Of a stretch of 64,000 nt of DNA, positions 23,994-35,446 are shown piece by piece (position 1 is the stretch's first letter; every line of letters starts with the position of its first letter). The DNA comes from Rhyacophila brunnea (taxonomy: Eukaryota; Arthropoda; Insecta; Trichoptera; Rhyacophilidae), in assembly GCA_022495005.1 (NCBI GenBank), contig JAGYXB010000559.1:930001-994000 (forward strand), in the 5' to 3' direction. The position numbers were made by a program, and so were the translations under genes. Under the pieces are notes generated by a model. It saw only the letters and a list, made by a program, of their open reading frames with translations, was not told where the DNA came from and ran no database searches.

Positions 23994-26651
23994 GGCATCT
24001 TCAAAAAAAAAGTGTATAGCCATTTGTTCGTTACAATACTTTACAATACTATGGGAACTGTGTAATAAAAACAATCGAAAAAAAAATGATTTTATAAGTA
24101 TTTTATCGGACTATAAAATAAACGGACTCATAATATTCTATATTTATTTATGTACATGAAAAAATATTGTACTTACAGTATGAAGTAACAGGATGCCTAC
24201 TAAAACACTATAATTATTTGCACTAGTGACTATGTGATTAAAACGATACTTCAAATTATTTTATTATATATAAAATATACATTTATTAATGGTAAACTAT
24301 AAAATAATATGTGTACTAAGTATGCGACTATTAATGACAAAAAACATTCAAATAGATAATCACTCAAAGACACTTCGAGAATTAATAGACGCAAAAATAA
24401 TGATGTGTTAATATTTTGCATAGAAACTATTCAGAATGATTACTTATACTTTATAATATTAATTTATGTATGATTCAAATGTGTTAACAGGATTTCAACA
24501 CAACCGGATATAGTGGTCAGTTTGAATAGATAAGCTGAAGCAAATTGAAACATTAAGTTTATCGAACTTCCGGTATTTCATACAATATGCATCTACTATC
24601 ATATTAAACACATAACCGAATGATTGTCTTATCAGTTATTAATTATTCATACTTGTACACAAAACTTCGTGTGGGATGATTTTAATTACTGGTAATTTCC
24701 ATATTATTATAGCATGGACAATATTTAAGTTCACCGTATTGGTAGCACTGATTACACTATTTATCAATAAAAAAGAAAATGGTAGCCTCGTCTAAACGTC
24801 ACGTTTTTATTACATAGTACTATTATTTTCATTTAAGTAATGATGACTGATAGTATATTATTAACTTGCAGATATTTTGAACATTAGTCTTTTACTTACT
24901 TTTTCAGTTTACTGTTTTAAATGTTATATTACTTAATGATCGATAATTATACATAAACATGTTATAGGTGCATACAATTTCTTGTTATAACCAGGCATGA
25001 CAATTGTTTTTTTGATTTTTTGGTTTATTTGTTTGGGTTGTATATATCGTTTTCAATTTAGTTTTGTCATGTACATAGATAGCAAATTTTGTTAGTCTTT
25101 GTTCAACATATTTTGTAAATACCAGTCATTATAATGTACACGTAGTTCATTAATAATCAAAACATAGTAAAAAAAATGTTATTAGCATTTTAATTTATAT
25201 CAATTCTTATCGTTATACGATAGTTTGATAATTGGTATTGATATAAAGGTATTATTCAAAGTATGAAATCAAAGTTTTATGTGAAAATGTCGATAGTAGT
25301 ATAACCACAAGCTTATTCTATTATGAGAACAGTGCATTGTGATTAAAGCATTGTTCCTGAAACGAAAAGATAAATATTGAGGGTACTTATTGCCCTTGTG
25401 CGAATTTGCGCCCGCAAATACGTTGACAAACATTCCCATCTGGCCGAAATTGAAAGAGATATTTGATTACAAACAATTCATAGTATAACAAAGTAGTAAA
25501 TCATAAGATTACATAATTTATAGAAAAAAATAATCGATAGGGACCTACTAGTCACAATATGCTAATTTAATAAAATTATTTTACTACGCGTATATGGTAT
25601 AATAAAAAATAAACTGTTTCTTCGAATCCTTGATTTGTAAAGGTAAGTACATGAAAGCACTCAGACGTAACTCACTTTTTGAATATGTTTTACGGATCCT
25701 CAGTAAAGGAAAGATACGGAAACATACCAGGACATAGTGGTACCAATAATATGATAGGATGCAGGTTAGAGGTTGCTTGAATAACGAAATAGTTAAGTTT
25801 TCTGAAACCATGTGACAACCAAACATAATTGAATCTAATTGGAGATACCTTCATGCTGCAAGGAACTGATCCACGGTGATTGATGATGATTTAAAGATCA
25901 CATGAATACACTGTGTGTTACCTAATTCATGTTAAATACATTTATTTTCACTAGATTATTATTATGATAATGGTAAGAGAAATTATAGATTTCTCTGAGT
26001 TGGGGAAGAATTGTGCGAATTTTATTAAAACCCACCCCAAACCATTTATTGGTAGTGAACGTATGCGCGCCTTGCACAACAAAACCATTTGCAAACATCA
26101 CTGGGCAAAACTACTCAATACAAATGTCATGAAATGCCAATTGAAAAAATGTCAAGTGCCCTCTCATCGACGAAATATAATGCGGTGAACATTGAATGTT
26201 ATCACAATGAAATAACTATTTAAACATTTGAATGGTATATTACCGGTTAAAAACTATTTTGTAGAAATGGGCTATTTACTGAAAATATTAAAAATATGTA
26301 AATACACAAATCTTTCGCGTTTAGGCATTTTATTTGTGATCATTCTAGAGTAGGTAAGTACCTACTGCAGAATTCTGGATTAGTGTTATCTAACTTTACC
26401 TATCCTCAGCAAGTCTTATTTATGGTAGATGCTATCGGTTTCCAAAGAATTCCTTCACTTGGTCATTTTATAGTTTGGAATCATTGGTATTTTTCTTAGA
26501 TAACTATGAAGCACCATATGTTGGAGAAGTGAAGAAAGAGTAAGAATTTTTATTAGATAATCGATTCTATTTAAATTTAATTCATTTAAAATTTTTCGGT
26601 ATATATGACAAATAAATTCAAAGCGTTCAAGACATGACATAAAAATAAGTA
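23994..26651. other. Non-coding AT-rich stretch
   Basis: No gene recognised. A plus frame at 25964-26188 (74 codons) is GC-richer than its surroundings and contains a Cys/His-containing stretch, but I do not recognise it and found no partner exon. Confidence 0.45.
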
Positions 26652-26655
26652 TTAA

Positions 26656-28045
26656 CGGCCCACGTGCTCGTCGTAGGTCAAAATTGAGTTTTTATTGTAT
26701 TTTTAAACCATGATCCTGGACACTCCTTAAACGTTGTAGATAATCTATTTATATAATTTTGAAGCCTTATTATCCTTTATGGTTATTTTAAACACTTGAT
26801 GACTGCATAAGTATTTTTGTTACATAAAATAGTATTCTTTTAAACCTCTCGCTCTAATGTTTTAGAATATAGTCATATTTCGGTACATAACTGTGCAGTA
26901 GTGTTAAGATTTTTTACATTTATTAATTTTTAAACGCATTTATAAAACCATTAGTATAATTTATTAAGAGATAATTTTTGTAAAATATTCACGATAAACA
27001 AAATATTTTGATAATCTCTGTGATCCCAAATTTGACAAGAATTAGGCATTTTATTATTCAAAAAATGGGCAAGATTAACACATTTGAAGATAATTCTAAA
27101 GATACTCATTATAAGCTGTCTTTGACCATTCAAGTGTGATAAACATCCTACGAATAATGATTGCTATATAATAATTATTGACCTAAGAATAAGGTAGTGT
27201 TTTTTTGAAATACGCCATTTTTTTTGTCATTCTCCAGTGGTTAAGCTACAACATAGGGCCGTAGCCATAAATTGACAAACTATAATTAAAGTAGGGAGTA
27301 AAATGATATTGACGCGCGTGTTTGAACATGTACCGTTTAAAAAATAAAAAAATAAATTCGGTTAGGTACATGTTCAAACACGCGCGTTAACATAATTTTA
27401 CTCCCTACTTTAATTATAGTTTGTCAATTTATGGCTACAGCCGTATGTTGTAACTTAACCACTGGGGAATGACAAAAGAAATGGCGTATTTCAAAAAAAC
27501 ACTACATTATTCTTAGGTCAATAATTATTATAAAGCAATCATTATTCATAAGATGTTTATCACGCTTGAATGGTCAAAGACATAGCTTATAATAATTATC
27601 TTTAGAATCATCTTCAAATGTGTTAATCTTGCCGATTTTTTGAATAATAAAATGCCTAATTTTTGTCAAATTTGGGATCACAGAGATTATCAATATAATT
27701 TTTTATCGTGAATATTTTACAAAAATTATCTCGTAATAAATTATACTAATGGTTTATAAATGCGTTTAAAAATTAATAAATGTAAAAAATCTTAACACCA
27801 CTGCACAGTTATGTACCGAAATATGACCATATTCTAAAACATTAGAGCGAGAGGTTTAAAAGAATACTATTTTATGTAACAAAAATACTTTATGCAGTCA
27901 TCAAATGTTTAAAAATAACTATAAAGGATAATAAGGCTTCAAAATTATATAAATAGATTATCTACAACGTTTAAGGAGTGTCCAGGATCATGGTTTGAAA
28001 ATACAATAAAAACTCAATTTTGACCTTCGACGAGCATGTCCCCCC
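26656..28045. mobile_element. Long foldback element F1, copy 1 (1390 bp)
   Basis: TTAA lies at both ends (26652-26655 and 28046-28049). Practically the whole element is one inverted repeat: the left arm 26656-27334 and right arm 27365-28045 are nearly identical when one is reverse complemented, with about 30 bp of A-rich spacer between. Landmarks found in both arms are GTCCAGGATCATGGTTT-type, AACGTTGTAGATAATC, CTCTAATGTTTTAGAAT, GGGATCACAGAGATTATC and GCGCGTGTTTGAACATGTAC. The outermost bases of the two arms differ (CGGCCCACG versus GGGGGGACA before TGCTCG). No transposase is present. Short frames inside (such as 26951-27133 minus) are by-products. A transcript would fold into a very long hairpin. 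Confidence 0.95.
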
Positions 28046-28133
28046 TTAACAATGTTGAAATAAAAATATAAGTAATATGAGTAAATAATAACAATAAAAG
28101 TACATGGGACTACACATAATAGTTTGATAGATG

Positions 28134-28410
28134 CTATCTTAAAAACCTATAAAACAACGTCCACTATGTCCTATACTAACCCTCTCGTAAGTCAATATCT
28201 AAGCGATTTGATTGGACATAGTTACTGCCCTCCCAATTGACATTATTAATGACATGTTAGTTCTGCACCTCTAGATATTGAAATAACGGATGTCTCCGAT
28301 TTCTAAAATAATTATCAGAGACACATAAGTCAATAAGATCCCTTCTAAACTTTAAACTACAGTATGTAAGCATACCAAGAAAAGGTCAGATGGATAGAGC
28401 TACAGATAAT
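28134..28410 (+). repeat. Dispersed repeat R1, copy B
   Basis: Aligns with 1941-2290 in the same orientation, more diverged and shorter by about 70 bp near the 3' part. It begins about 90 bp beyond the F1 foldback element. Confidence 0.65.
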
Positions 28411-29906
28411 AATATCATCATAACACTTGTGTTAGTGGATATGTATGTAATGTTATTCTTTTTACTCCTTATATAATAATCATCAAACTCCGTTCAAAAA
28501 CAAGTAAGTATCTGCAATTTTTTCTATATACTGCCCTTCCTAGGAAGAAGGCAGTAACTCGCGAAATTTGTGAAATTGAGTTATGAATGCCATCCGTTAT
28601 GTAATTTTGAAAGCTATATATTCTGTTCACTTTAAAATCAGTATTATCACTAAAATACCGTTAAAATTTTAATGAAAAAATTGACATCTGCTGAAATAAT
28701 ACAAATTTCTTAGCAAAAAGCCAGTAATTGCACGTATTTATTGTAGTTACTGCTTGTTTATTATTACTTTATTTGTATTTTAACATCTTACTAATAAAAA
28801 TTATCACCGCTTTTTATTAATTCACAGTATATAAGTTTAAAAAAACACATTATGTCATTTATCTGAAAGTGTGTGAGAGTCAGTTACTGCCTTCTTCCTT
28901 ACAATGGCAGTATAATAATGATGATTTTTATTGAAGTCATTGAACTTTTGGTTTATTCTATTTTCATGTTCTTTCTTATTTAAATACAAAATGTACAAAT
29001 TTAAATACCATAATAGTGCATAAAGAGAGATGTGCAACAAGCCTACAAAAAACTATATGTTATTCGAAATTAACATTTATAACCGAGGTTGATGAGTGAT
29101 TCAAATAAATGTGCCAACAAAATAAAGCAGCAGTTTAGAAATGAAATAATGAATTGTCATGATAAGTAGTTTACGTTAGTTAGAACTACTGTTGTTCGAA
29201 TGAGAGAATTTAACACAACATTAAGATTACAGTGGAAACTAAGGAGAAAAGATGAAAGCGAAGAGAAGAGATTCAACATCGTCATATCCGCCGAGCAACG
29301 CGTGAAGAATGAACACCATTGTATTAGTAAGAAGTTTCATTTAACCAATCTTATCTTTTCACATATAGAATATACTTAACAAGGAGGAGACTTAGTGCCT
29401 TTTGTTATCATAAGGGAAAATGTGCTTTTATAACATCGAAAACTGAACTTATCTTGTTGCATGCTCGCAAACTAACATTATCACTAATTAATATTAGAAT
29501 TAACTAACACAATTAACGCTCTCGGTTATATTGTTATCGAAGTTATAGTTCGTCAACGTGATTTTGTATTAAAGCTTGAACATTCTAAACATATAGGTAT
29601 AACCTGACAGCATATTATTATGTAAGTAGTACACCGCGAAATGATAACAATAAAATAATACTTGAAAATATGTATTTTAAACCAAGAATACTGCATACTT
29701 AAATCTGTACCAAATAGAAAATATAATATTAATAAGCATAATGCTTCAACTAAAAGACTCTATATTTGACTATGAGTATACTTATAAGAGACTAGACACA
29801 ATATGTGTATGATTCTGAACATTTTCAGTACTTAATTAAATAATACTATAAAGTCTCCCGAATCTATATGTGAAATTTAATAGTTCAAATGACTTTTTCA
29901 TTGTAT
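28411..29906. other. Non-coding AT-rich stretch
   Basis: No gene recognised. GCAGTAAC/AGTTACTGCC words recur near 28550 and 28880 in opposite orientation with CTTCTTCC beside them, hinting at a weak inverted repeat that I could not extend. Confidence 0.4.
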
Positions 29907-29910
29907 TTAA

Positions 29911-30683
29911 GGGGGGACATGCTCAGCGTAGGTCAAAATGGAGCTTTTATTGCATTTTCAAAACACAATCCTGGACATTTCTTAAACGTTGTAGATAATC
30001 TATTTATATAATTTTGAAGCCTTATTATCATTTATATTTATTTTAAACATTTGATGACTACATAAAGTATTTTTATTACATAAAATAGTATTCTTTTAAA
30101 CCTCTCGCTCTAATGTTTTAGAATATAGTCATATTTAAGTACATAAATGTGCAGTGGTGTTAAGATTTTTTACATTTATTAATTTTAAAACGCATTTATA
30201 AAACCATCAGTATAATTTATGTCGACATTATTATGGTGAAATATTTACGATAAAAAATTATATTGATAATGTGATCCCAAATTTGACAAGAATTAGGCAT
30301 TTTATTATTCAAAAAATGGGCAAGAAAAACACATTTGAAGATAATTCTAAAGATACTGTTTATAAGCTATGTATTTGACCATTGAAATGTGATAAACATC
30401 ATACGGATAATGATTGCTTTATAATAATTATTGACCTAAGAATAAGATAGTGTTTTTTTTAAATACGCCATTTCTTTTGGCATTCCCCAGTGGTTAAGCT
30501 ACAACATACGGTCGTAGCCATACATTGACAAACTAAAACTGAAGTAGGGAGTAAGTACATGTTAACGCGCGTGATTGAACATGTACCCAACCGAAAAAAA
30601 TCTTTTTTTTAAGGAATGTCCAGGATCATGCTTTGAAAATACAATAAAAGCTCCATTTTGACCTACGCTGAGCATGTCCGCCC
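29911..30683. mobile_element. Foldback element F1, copy 2, one arm mostly lost (773 bp)
   Basis: TTAA is present at both ends (29907-29910 and 30684-30687). The left arm (29911 to about 30590) is full length and homologous to the arms of copies 1 and 3. The right arm is reduced to about 70 bp, beginning AGGAATGTCCAGGATCATG and ending at GAGCATGTCCGCCC. The terminal 30 bp of the two ends match each other better than those of the other copies (GCTCAGCGTAGGTCAAAATG), so the ends look young or homogenised. Confidence 0.92.
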
Positions 30684-30687
30684 TTAA

Positions 30688-31005
30688 TAACTTCTCCGTA
30701 TAATATAATAGGTTTATACATTATAACAAGACTAACAAGAGTGTGAGTGACCATTCACTTTGAAGCGTTGATATCGGAAGACGTGCAGCGTGGCATTAGC
30801 TGGAACCAATGATGTTATATCATTGACTAGAACCAGAAAAATGACGCGTCCTTGTATTTCAGTTATCACCCAACGTGATAAAATAAAGAGGGTGAATATT
30901 AAATCAATTAGAGACTATTATAATGGGTGTTTTATTCTCTTTTGATGTAATAGTTTTAATATTGAATGATTAAAAACTGTATATAATACAAATGTTCTAT
31001 AATAA
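30688..31005. other. Non-coding stretch between repeats
   Basis: Nothing recognised. About 180 bp next to the F1 copy is slightly GC-richer than background. Confidence 0.4.
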
Positions 31006-31007
31006 GT

Positions 31008-31531
31008 AATTAACTATTTCTTTTATTCAATGAATAATTCACAAGATTTAAGAATATATCATTCTATATTATATAAGAACATATATAATTTTGAAAAACA
31101 CTTTCTGAGAGAATATATTATAACCAATAGAAAAAATCTTTTTTGAAAGAAAGAAATAGTTAATTATAAATAATTAGCAAGTGCAAGTAGTTACATCTAA
31201 AAAAATATTAGAGAAATTCCACGACGTCGGTTAGAAATCAAAGTAATAGTAAATAGTTACCTACTTTGATTTAAGAAACAAAAATCGATTGCCAAAGTAG
31301 CTTGATTTGGAAGAGCACTGATGAGTAGGTATTAAAATTGACCAATAGTTAAAATTTGTCGCAATTAGTAAGTCACCTCGTAGCATAGTGGTAATGCACG
31401 GATAGGGCGTAAACCTGGGAGAAACGGGGTTCGATTCCCCGTCGGGCTGGCTTACTTTTTTTCAAAAAAGATTTTTTCTATTGGTTATAATAATATATTC
31501 TCTCAGAAAGTGTTTTCAAAATTATATATGT
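31008..31531. repeat. Nested inverted-repeat element T1, copy 1, with tRNA-like module
   Basis: An inverted repeat of about 70 bp (31078-31147 and 31460-31531, sharing ACTTTCTGAGAGAATATATT and ATTGGTTATAA-type words) encloses about 310 bp. The inner part from 31147 (AAAGAAATAGTTAATTA) to 31455 matches 35112-35393 inverted. In addition, 31008-31064 is an inverted copy of the same left-end block and matches 35394-35446 directly. The structure is therefore nested: a family unit has been surrounded by, or has acquired, further inverted arms. Confidence 0.75.
31368..31455 (+). tRNA. tRNA-Asp-like sequence, probably a pseudogene or SINE/MITE promoter
   Basis: CCTCGTAGCATAGTGGTAAT (A box TAGCATAGTGG at 31381-31391) and CGGGGTTCGATTCCCCGTCG (B box GGTTCGATTCC at 31428-31438, with a perfect 5-bp T stem) resemble the D and T arms of insect tRNA-Asp. 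The anticodon arm does not form a proper loop, because the position before the would-be anticodon is not T. An acceptor-like pairing GTAAGTCA/TGGCTTAC (one G-U) flanks the module but sits outside the normal acceptor position. RNA polymerase III promoter function is plausible; charging as a tRNA is not. Confidence 0.55.
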
Positions 31532-31534
31532 TTT

Positions 31535-34500
31535 ATAATTAGGCTTAAAAAAACAAAAAATATGATTCTCAAGAAAGCAGATATCAGTGGCGAAAATTCC
31601 TTACTTGATCTGCCAATATTATCGTTATATTTGAGTAATTGTATTAAATTATAATATAATATTATCATTTATCAGTATCTAATAATTAATTAACAGAGAC
31701 AATCTTTAGGTATAATAATAAATCTACAGCTGAGTTATGTATCGTATATTATCTATCGATACTCATTATCACCTGTGAATTATTAAAACAGATCGACAAG
31801 TCGTCGCTGTAGGATTGGTTTCCAGAATAGACCAAATGTTCAGGAGACGAAAAACAAATTTCATAATCCTATATTTAAATACATGGAAATATTTAAATTG
31901 TTATTTTTACAGCATATGAATGATGTATTCATTACCATTACAAAGTAATTTAAAAAAAGGGATGGTTCTCGTCCAATTAGATACAAAAAAAACATTCTGC
32001 ATTAAGAGGTCGATTTCGACAAAAACAGATATTCGGGATAATAGCGACGAAGTCTTGAAAGCTTCTTTATTATCAGTTTTCATATAAATAATTAATAAAA
32101 GTTTTTCTACGTCAGATTTTAATAAAAAAAATATTTCTTACGGTTTTTGTGTCGGATATATTTCATTTAAAAAAATAACTAACACCCTCTGTTTCTTAAT
32201 TCTATGTTAATATTATGATATGTTGGCATTCGTTAATTTATTAATACTAATTATTTCATATTTTTATATTGTTAATATCATCATGAGTTTCGTAAGTATG
32301 GCTACAAAAGTACTACACAATTTTTTACTTTTCGTCACTGGTAGATATATAATATAACACTGAAAATTTGTTGTTTATGTGTGGCGTAAAATACGATATT
32401 GTCATTGCTCGTATCATTTCTGCAGGGAAATTTCATTTTCTTTGAGGCATTCTTAAGACTCCGCTGAGCAATTGAAAGTTTTCAAGTATTTTAAAGGAAA
32501 ACATTTTTCTTGGAGGGGACATTGTTGCTTCTGTAGTGCCATTGTGACCACGCAATGAATACCAGCAAACGGGGCGCGGGGCTTGAATGGGGTAGTGAAA
32601 GGAAGAAAGTGTTGGAAATCGTTATAATGTATATCCTAATACAACTGGTATTGTTGAATTCAGTGATTATCAAACTAAGACAAAATAGCTAGAAAACCAA
32701 ATATTCACTTCACATGAAAGACACACTATAGTCTCATTTGTGGCAAATAGCGTAAATGTGAGGCATGAATAATCACAATTTCAGCTTGTATTACGTAATT
32801 CTTATTCAGACAAAAAAATATGTAAATTTGAAAGAATACAAAATTGCAATATATCGATTTACAAAAATTATCTTTTTATTCTGATCTCGGTGTTGCCTTC
32901 AATCTGTAGATCAAATCAAATATAAGTACATTCGTCTATATCCCTATTATGGGCAGGTTGTGTCAGATGATTGGCGTCTTGGGCGCATTAGACAATAAGC
33001 CACTTGACCAGGCTAAAATAATACTTTTATACTTACGTTTCTACTGCCCCTTCTACAATTTTACATTGCTTTCTACCTTCTATATTTCTTAATAAGGTTA
33101 TACTTAGTAAAATAGATAATTTTTAGGTGGTTAAAACTAGGTACAAGAATTATTGACTTTACTAAATTATTGAAATGAGTTAACATAATATAAGCATTAT
33201 TACAAAATGATAAAAAAGAATAAAATAATTACAAGTTTGGACTTTAACTTTATAACTGCAGTGAGTTTTGTTGCATTTTAGCGTGTGATGGCGCCTTATT
33301 TTAATGCTTCATAATTATATACATATACCTACACGACACGTTTCTTGTAACTGTTCGTCTAGGATTTTAAATAATTATGGTTTGGCATATTTGGATACCG
33401 TATTGTCTTTAAATGGGTAGTAATATTTTGTATTATGACGTGAATAATGTGGCTTTGGTGTGGTCGAAATGATTCGTCTTCGAAATTATCAACATGTGTA
33501 GTAATAATTATTAAAACAATACTATCCATTAATAAAAAACCAAGTTTTAGGGTTTACTTACTAATACAATATCTACATATAATTATTTTACTGAATTCAC
33601 TGCTTCAGTGATTCTAAAATACCATTTAAAAGCTTTCGGTTTTCAAATGATACGTATGAATCTGGAATATGAAATGATTTACAACTGATTGTATCATTAA
33701 CCTTATTTTTACTTTAATTTATATAATTGAATTTATAATATTTTAACTTATTTTAGGTTTTCAACGCCTTTCTCATATATAAGTGAAGCAACAATCTCAA
33801 GATGAATATAACCATATGACTATTAATTAATAAAGGATAACAGTTTCATTTCCAATTCTAGTTGGGCGACTGGTTCGAAATTGGTGAGAAAACTTTGAAA
33901 ATCTGCGTACCGTTCCAGAGGCTGGCATTATAAAATAGGGTAAAGCGCACATCGTACTGTCTGCCTCAAGTAGACTATGGGGGGCCATATAAGCCATACC
34001 CGTGCCATTTCCCTTTCATTCTACACACACCCGCTATGCACCCCTCTCCCCTTTAATCCCCTCGGCGGATACACCCCACTTCACTTGTTTCGTCCTTCGT
34101 TCAAAAATATTTCTGCATGCACGAACTCTGCGAAGGTTTTTAGACCTGAAATACACACACGTGCATAGAAGTGGCGTTATGAGTTTATGACAAATTAGAA
34201 TTAACTTGTCATGCACGTGTGAGTTGGAGTCACAACATAACCCAAAATAGACCATTAACCAATTTACCTGTGCATTTCCATTATGGGTGACAGAAAACCC
34301 TTAACAATGTTGAGGCGAAGTGATAATTTCATGATACACGCAAAACCCTTAATAATAATATTTTAAGTAAAATTTTGTTTTTAATTTTATTATTTTCAAA
34401 AACAATACTTTTTACCACACTATAAATATTTAGAAACAATGGTCAATAAGAAATAGAATCAATCTCAGGAAATAAAAAAGAAGAATTGAAATATCAAGGG

Positions 34501-34635
34501 GTGAATTTTTAAAAATGATACCCTTCCTTAACGACAGACTTTAACCTAGATCTGAGTCTGCGTATGGATTTTTGTTCTCTGTTCTCTAAATACTTTTCTA
34601 TGATATGTAAGTATAGAGGCTAAGAAATTATTGAA
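31535..34635. other. Non-coding AT-rich stretch
   Basis: No gene recognised. GC-richer patches at 32500-32600, 32940-33010 and 33880-34150 carry frames on both strands without family resemblance (for example 33977-34168 and 34034-34255). Confidence 0.45.
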
Positions 34636-34639
34636 AGTT

Positions 34640-34970
34640 GAGACTTTCGAAATATAGCTTTATAGACAGACGCATCGTCAAAATAGACTGACCGGGTGAC
34701 AATTAATAATGGACAGAGAAGGTCTCCGTAGTATCAAAACCAAAAAACTATAGTAGCTCGGCCACATTATGACAGATCAAACATATAGTATACTCTAACT
34801 AGTAAAGGTAGCATAGGACAATGTCACATTTCATGATTAAAAAAACTCCGTGATTGATACGAGCTTTATTATAGCAGCGAATTAGCCCGGGTAGCAGATG
34901 ACTGAGCAAAGATCAGCCTGATGATGACCGAACTTCGTTAGAGGATGGTTTGATAATAATAAAAATTAAC
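34640..34970 (+). pseudogene. Decayed non-LTR reverse transcriptase C-terminus
   Basis: Read in shifting frames, the segment gives RRIVKID then PG, then MDREGLRSIKTKKL followed by LGHIMTDQTYSIL, and later FIIAAN. The order R-R-I-L-K-I-x-W, then I-K-x-R-K-L-x-Y-L-G-H-I-M-R, then a closing A-A-x-R/N block, is that of the C-terminal tail of a family of insect LINE reverse transcriptases. Several stops and frameshifts make it non-functional. It resembles the continuation of the fragment at 44384-44620, which ends just before this region of the protein. Confidence 0.68.
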
Positions 34971-35111
34971 ACTGAGTATATTGTAATATACACACTATAA
35001 TATGAATTTTAAATAACTCTGAAAAGACTCGGAAAAAAAAATATTATATTTTTTTGTGCTGAATGGGATTCAAATATTTCGCTTGATTTTTAAGGTTTTT
35101 CAAAAGAATGT

Positions 35112-35446
35112 CAATACTGAACATACATAATTTTCAAAAATAAGCTACCCGGCAGGAATTGAAACTGCATCTCTTGTGCTGTATGCTACGAGGCGATATA
35201 CTAATTAAGACAAATTTTAACTATTGGCCTTTTAATACCTGCTCACCAGCACTCTTCTAAAATCAAGCAACTATTGGCGATCGGTTTTTGTTTATTAAAT
35301 CAAAGTGGGTAACTACTACTTCAATTACTAACCGACGTCACGAATTTCTCTAATATTTTATGATGTAACTAAATCAAAATTGCTAATTATGTTTAATTAA
35401 CTATTTCTTTTATTCAACGAATAATTCACAAGATTCAAGAATGTAG
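35112..35446 (-). repeat. Element T1, copy 2, tRNA-like module damaged
   Basis: Reverse complement of the 31 kb copy. It keeps CCTCGTAGCATA of the A-box side and a degenerate T arm (GTTTCAATTCCTGCCGGGTAGCTTA), but lacks the central part of the tRNA-like module. The upstream 230 bp (ACATCATAAAATATTAGAGA, GACGTCGGTTAGTAATTGAA and so on) match 31190-31370. Its left end continues through TTGAATAAAAGAAATAGTTA to 35446. Confidence 0.75.

Noticed and set aside
25964..26188. 74-codon frame, GC-richer than flanks
   Set aside because: No recognised family and no splice context. Kept only as a note in the region entry.
26951..27133. 60-codon frame resembling the frame at 45792-45974
   Set aside because: Both lie in arms of the F1 foldback family, so similarity reflects repeat homology. 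Frames are broken in the sister arms.
31368..31455. A functional tRNA gene
   Set aside because: The anticodon arm is malformed and the acceptor pairing is out of place. Treated as a tRNA-like promoter module.
33842..33915. GGTTCGAAATTGG, a B-box-like word
   Set aside because: No A box at the right distance and no second copy.
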